Part shown: positions 59,150-64,000 of the stretch, in pieces
Numbering within the stretch: the stretch's first letter is position 1
Layout: each line of letters begins with the position of its first letter
Assembly: GCF_030247195.1 (NCBI RefSeq)
Contig: NW_026683365.1
Location: 1 to 64,000 of the forward strand
Length of the DNA stretch: 64,000 bases
Reading direction: 5' to 3'
From: Topomyia yanbarensis
Lineage: Eukaryota; Arthropoda; Insecta; Diptera; Culicidae
The notes under the pieces: model-generated
Databases searched by the model: none
What the model was told of the DNA's origin: nothing
Seen by the model: the letters and a program-made list of their open reading frames with translations, nothing else
Made by a program: the position numbers and the translations under genes

Positions 59150-60264
59150 TGACGCTGAATTCATATTTGATGCTTATTTTTTTTGTTTTTTATTGCCTCA
59201 AAATTTTGGCACTTAGGGTGGTTCGAAAATTCAACATTTACGAATATAAAGTGCAATATTTCCAAAAATTCATTTTCAAAAAAATAGGCGCGGTGAATTT
59301 TTTAGCAGAATACAGATTTTTTCAATTGTTGATAATGATAAGACACATCTATAAATTATATTGCGAACCCTGGGTAGTCAAAGGCTACCATGCGTCTCCT
59401 TCAGACGTATCATGAAAAATCACCTTTTTTCATACCTCGGGGCAGAAAGGGGCAAAACAAGATATCCATTTTCGGAAAGTGCACTAATTTTCAAGTATCG
59501 TGAACAACAACCGATCTTTCCGAACCGTTTCAAAAAAAAGTACAGCCACTTTGAACATTATAACTTTAAACTATTGCTCGATTTATTATTTGTATTTCAT
59601 ATCTGAGCGAGAAGAAAGGCTTATATCGACTAAATCGAATGGCAGCTATAAGTCCAGCGAATAACCTTTCACATGAAATCAGTTTGATCCCAATCGAAAT
59701 CTTAACTAAAAAGATATATTCATTTGAATAACTTATGTTTGAAAATTGTTTTCTTCAGAATTCATTATCTATTTCACCTTTGAAGTCATGTAAAAAATCG
59801 AACTATCGTCCTCGGTACTAAATATTTCGAGAAGACTCTATTCAACCTGTTAAGAAACAGAAAAAAATGCTAAATCATGAAAAATCAAAAATAAAATTTT
59901 GAGGTTTTGTCCGGCTAGGCGACACTGTGCGCCGTGGCAGATTATAAGGATATATGAACAAATTTACAGACAGTTGGGATAGTATGAACTCCAAAGACAG
60001 ATAATGTTATACTTTTTATATAGCATTTGCTGCTTGTGAACGGGAATAACTTTTCTCATTTTTTAAATCAACCTTGATCGAAACTGTCATAGTTTACTTA
60101 TACTTGGCGTAGAATCAATTAGTGCTATTGCTATCTCTTATCCACAAGTCCAACTTTCACCATTCTAGGTGCTAGATGCCAATCTGTCCAATGTCCATTA
60201 ATTGACCACAAAACAAAAACAGCACCCATGAAGCAACGCTGAAACTTCTGTCTTGTTCTAGCTC
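59150..60264. other. AT-rich, no gene seen
   Basis: Short ORFs only (81-88 codons) with no domain. Confidence 0.5.
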
Positions 60265-60600
60265 TACCGTAGTGCGTGGCGAATCGGATGGGATCGTCGA
60301 CGAAATGGGAGAGCTTGTATGTTCATCAAAAATACGGTCAATTTGCGATTGTCATGTGCAACGGTTTTCGATAATTGCCAGGAAGCGAGGGAATGTTTTT
60401 CCAGCCCCATCTCGATTCTCAATCCAATCGATAATAATCACCGAAACCGCAAAAAGGACACTCACGTTGTGGCTCATGAACACAATCGAGCTCTGCAGAT
60501 GGGGTTCAATCAAAAAGTGGAACGAAGTATAACATGGTCGTCGAAATTGGTTGCTTTTTTGTTTGTGCTTGGGAATTCTCGATTTCAATTGTAGTTCGGT
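60265..60600. other. Less AT-rich island with overlapping ORFs on both strands, unrecognised
   Basis: Plus ORFs of 86 and 91 codons and a minus ORF of 78 codons overlap here. The minus frame contains a hydrophobic stretch (VSVLFAVSVIIIDWI) followed by ENRDGAGKTFPRF; the GAGKT is P-loop-like but lacks the full GxxxxGK[ST] context. A conserved exon is possible, but I cannot decide the strand. Confidence 0.25.
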
Positions 60601-60879
60601 TGGGTGCGGGCGGAAACCAAATTAACAACGAAATGCGGAAATGAACAAAAACATTTTGAAAGCTGTTTTCGGCGGACACAAACATACACATATGCATATA
60701 TGTATAACAGTTTGTTTTGGTTGATGTACAAGTACATTGCTCACCGACATTGTTTTTTCGATATAAAGTGGTAGGAAATGTTAAAGAAAATGCTTGTTTA
60801 AAAAATTGCTACACTAATTGCATGTTAGACGACAGCTATATTACCGAAAATTCTCGATATCCAGCATTGTCATTGTTTG

Positions 60880-61010
60880 AAGAACCAATCTAGATATTTT
60901 CCATCCTCTAGGTAGATGGGGTTGACGGTTTTGCAACAACTCCTTTAAGATGGTTATTACATTACGCCTCGATAGTGGAGCATCGAGGAGACCGAGAGGG
61001 ATAAGGAGCC
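60880..61010 (+). repeat. Dispersed repeat, partner of 41530-41720
   Basis: CCTCTAGGTAGATGGGGTTG and TACGCCTCGATAGTGG...CATCGAGGAG correspond to the reverse complement of 41530-41720 in the same order. Confidence 0.65.
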
Positions 61011-62036
61011 TTTTTATGTTTTTACATTTCTTATAAAAGTGTTATCAGCAATAGCTGAACCGATCTTACCCAAACCAATTTCAAATGAAAAGCCCAATAC
61101 TTTGACAGAACGTTATTAATTTGTTTTTGATTCTGATGTTTAGTTTTCAAGATATGGATGTTTGAATGTGCAAAAGGGTGTTTTTGCCGTTTTTTTTTTG
61201 AAATTCGCTGTCGAAATAGACAATATACATAGACGCTATATATCCTCAGACAGTTTATACGAACGCGTTAGCTAGTTCGTATGCTATAGTTTGCTGAAAT
61301 CAGACTATTACCAAAAGAGATGTTTAACATTAAATACGGACGATGGAATATTAGAAATAAAACGCATTTCATCCACCTAACAGTGTGATGAAATATTTCC
61401 TATAACTCTTAGAACTCCTTAGATATTATATCGATAAATTAGCATGGCAAAACATCATCGCGAGAAATTTCGAAAGCCAAATTAAATCAAAGGTAAATGC
61501 ATTATGCATGGAAAACTTAATTTTGTTAATGGTCTATATAACTGGTTCAAAAAATCGAAAAAAAAATATCGCGTATATTTGAAATACATATTTTTAATAG
61601 TTTTTATTCAAATTTTCAAGTCAATCTGAGAACTAAAATTGAAATTGCAGCTACCACAACGCGACCATTTCGATATCGACAATTTCTAAAAGTGACCTCA
61701 CAACATATTTTGAGTACCGTTGGACTCACAATAGCTAGTAATTGAACAAAGGATCTTGATTTGCACCATTATTACTAATCGCAATGCAAAAAAATAGAAT
61801 GATCTCAATACCTATTTTTTTAGGGAAAATTGTTACCATTGAACCATTTTTTTTCGCGAAACCTTTCGTTAAATCACTAATGAATGCTTAAAATTAACGT
61901 TTGTTTTAGCTCCATTTTTTCCGTTGAGCGATTGACGCTCACCGCAAGCAACGTAAAAACTATGTTATGGAGCGAAGGTTTCGTTGATTACAAATTTTCA
62001 TAAGTATTTTATAATATTCACACAAGTACTTTGTAA
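61011..62036. other. AT-rich, no gene seen
   Basis: Nothing supported. Confidence 0.5.
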
Positions 62037-62038
62037 TA

Positions 62039-62120
62039 CAGTGAAGACCCGATTTTATCAGCACCCGATTTTATCAGCCCCCTATGTTATCTACCCCCGT
62101 TTTTATCAGCTTTTGGCCCG
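62039..62120 (+). mobile_element. Terminal fragment of a CAGTGAAGACCC-ended element
   Basis: TA followed by CAGTGAAGACCCGATTTTAT, then repeats of CCGATTTTATCAGC. A CAGT end after TA is typical of Tc1/mariner/pogo-type elements. The rest is missing; the next element starts at 62123. Confidence 0.6.
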
Positions 62121-62122
62121 TA

Positions 62123-64000
62123 GGGTAATTTGGGGAGAGATGCCGCACATTTCTAAAAATCGATCCTGCATCAAAGTAAATCATTCAATATTTGATGAAA
62201 TCATTTCTATCAAGTGCGACAAGTTTTTGACATACTGTGAAGTGGTTTTTGGCTTGAAAAAAAATATCATATTTCCATGAACATTTAAAAAAAAACTACA
62301 AGGGGCAGCCCTATGGGATTGCACGAACTGGACTATACTACTTAATGTAAAATATTTATTTTCTTATCACATTTAGAGTAATAATATATGAAATACATTT
62401 CTTACGTATAGTTTAAGCACAACTAATCCACATCGAATGTTACATATTGAACCAAACCTTCTTGATTATCAGGTCATTTCATTCGTAGTATTCATGATCG
62501 AATCCGATTTAACTTATTTGAGAAGATCTGAAGAAAGAAGACAGAAAACCGTGACCGAACTAATATCTGGAACGAAATCTTTATACCACAAGATCAGCTT
62601 TTCAAAATTGTAAAAACCTTTCGATGTTGTGTGGTAACAAACCCGAACCGGTGAAGAAAAATAAAATTTTAGACGATATAATCACATTTCATGTATAGAC
62701 AAAGCTTTCTAGCTATATTTTGCCATTATTGTAGCTTTCCTAAAGTATGCATACAAAGGTAGCGAATGCAGTGGTCTTAATCAAATGCCGAAACTATAAA
62801 TATACAAGAATCGAAAACAATTTATATATGGACTTAGATGCGTTTTTGCAACGGTTTTTCGAGTGGCAGTGTATTCATTCATAAATAGGCTTTGTAGTAT
62901 GTACCTATTAGCAGAATCAAAATGGGATAGGCTGAGTGGAAATGAATCACGTGAAGTGGACATGAATCAATGAAGTGATCGAACGTAAATAATAAACATT
63001 CGTTGTATTCGTCTTTGCACAACGAAAGCACAGATTGCTATATGCAGGTTACGCATGCAACCGCTAACGAACACGGATTCCACATTGAAATCTGTGCTTC
63101 GGTCAAAAATATCTTTTTACCATCTATGAAAACTGAATCAGGAAAAAGCTGTGATAAATTTCCGAAAAAACTGAAAAATTACAATAATTTGTGAAATTTT
63201 CATCAATGTGCCAAAAATCTGCCATCTGTAAAAAAGAATCGGACTTCTAACTCAGCTACACTGGCTGTGAAAATACACACAGCGCAGTGATCTGCTCCGC
63301 CTGCCGTTCAACGGGCAACTGAGCTCGTCCGACCAAATCCGTTCTTTAAATAGTAGATGATGACGTAATTCATAGAAGCGTAGTGCGCAAGGTACACAAA
63401 TCTGTCGCGCCGGACTTGGGAAGCGCTATCTTCTGTGTGTAAATGCGCGATATTTTGACTAGGTTGTACATTATTTAAATTTTTAATGCCATGATATCAA
63501 AAATATTTGGGTTTATCTTTTGGAATCTATTCTTAGAAGTATTTCGGTGCGATACGTGGAAAAATTTGGAAATTTATCGTGAGATGGCTGAATTATATGC
63601 ATTTAAAATTGGACCACTTTTCGTTACATACCATTTTTGTAGAATTTGCAAAGTGCACCCCCATATCGAAAACAAAGACTACCTACGTCAAAAAGGTCAT
63701 TGCGGGAGACACGCCGCATGTGCGGGATATGAGACGCCGCATCGTGGTCACAAACTGAAAAATGGTGAACAAAAGTATTTTTGAGCTCTCGTTGATGTTT
63801 TTGTGATTAGGTTCTTCAGCTGAGTTTCATGAAGTTTGAACACACCTATAAATCAACTAGCACCTTTACTTTTCTAAAGGGGGTACTACCATTTCTAGAA
63901 AAAAAAATTTTATTCAGCATTTTAAAAATATTTTCCTTTTGCAATCTTGTTTAGCGGTTAAGTTGGAGTAACTAAATTATTTCTTTATATATTTAGACGA
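62123..64000. mobile_element. Second copy of the GAGATGCCGCA-family element, split by an insertion and cut by the window end
   Basis: 62123-62295 matches 53258-53430. After an interruption the match resumes at about 63690 (ACGCCGCATGTGCGGG...) and continues to the window edge in parallel with 53440-53720. TA lies at 62121-62122. Confidence 0.88.
62296..63689. other. 1394-bp interruption within the second GAGATGCCGCA-family copy
   Basis: Absent from the copy at 53258. Left junction CTACAAGGGGCAGCCC..., right junction ...GACTACCTACGTC; both abut an A-run, so any target duplication would be poly-A. No recognised gene. An ORF at 63491-63784 crosses the right junction and is chimeric. Confidence 0.7.

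Noticed and set aside
60352..60588. GAGKT as an ATPase P-loop in a minus ORF
   Set aside because: The surrounding residues do not fit the Walker A pattern and no Walker B is visible.

Overview
The window looks like AT-rich nuclear DNA from an insect, most likely a culicine mosquito of the Aedes type. The evidence is the mix of repeats: a BEL/Pao retrotransposon, LOA/R1-like and RTE-like LINE fragments, an ITm DD37E-type mariner relic, tRNA-derived SINE heads, many MITEs, and a degenerate histone H1 copy. The species is an inference. There are no operons, ribosome binding sites or CRISPR arrays. Only one host protein-coding exon is well supported; almost everything else recognisable is mobile or tandemly repeated DNA.

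Layout. 1-2646 (minus): BEL/Pao gag-protease-start of RT, disrupted by stops and frameshifts. 4975-7205 (minus): 5'-truncated LINE split by a 906-bp hAT-type element with an 8-bp target duplication. 10370-11590: large foldback element with an interrupted left arm. 11.7-18.6 kb: MITEs, plus the plus-strand end of the same LINE family (15.95-16.33 kb). 21.18-21.76 kb: 8-bp microsatellite. 23.0-26.2 kb: MITE, small membrane-type ORF, RT scrap, dead mariner, histone H1 pseudogene with a decayed histone 3' stem-loop. 28.5-30.6 kb: TTAA-flanked MITE, another MITE, and a LINE-like tail ending in (TA)n(GATA)n. 32.2-34.3 kb: 12-bp minisatellite.

36.5-38.15 kb holds the one good host gene start: a TATA/Initiator promoter candidate, a roughly 1.2-kb 5' leader, and a first coding exon (37759-38153, plus) for a secreted coiled-coil protein, ending at a consensus splice donor. 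Later exons could not be identified; if the intron is long, the repeats to its right may lie inside it. 38.5-41.3 kb: two MITEs and three tandem copies of a roughly 400-430 bp unit. 42.6-47.5 kb: a 4953-bp hAT-type insertion with 12-bp terminal repeats and a perfect 8-bp duplication but no visible transposase, holding RTE fragments and a nested MITE. 48.7-50.3 kb: a second GC-motif-loaded hAT-type element. 51.1-51.8 kb: a TA-flanked element whose interior is a 33-bp tandem array. 52.3-54.5 and 62.1-64.0 kb: more inverted-repeat elements, one family present twice.

The genes do not form a pathway. The coherent biology is transposon nesting and the seeding of tandem arrays from transposon ends. 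Family names come from recognition of motifs by eye, without database searches.
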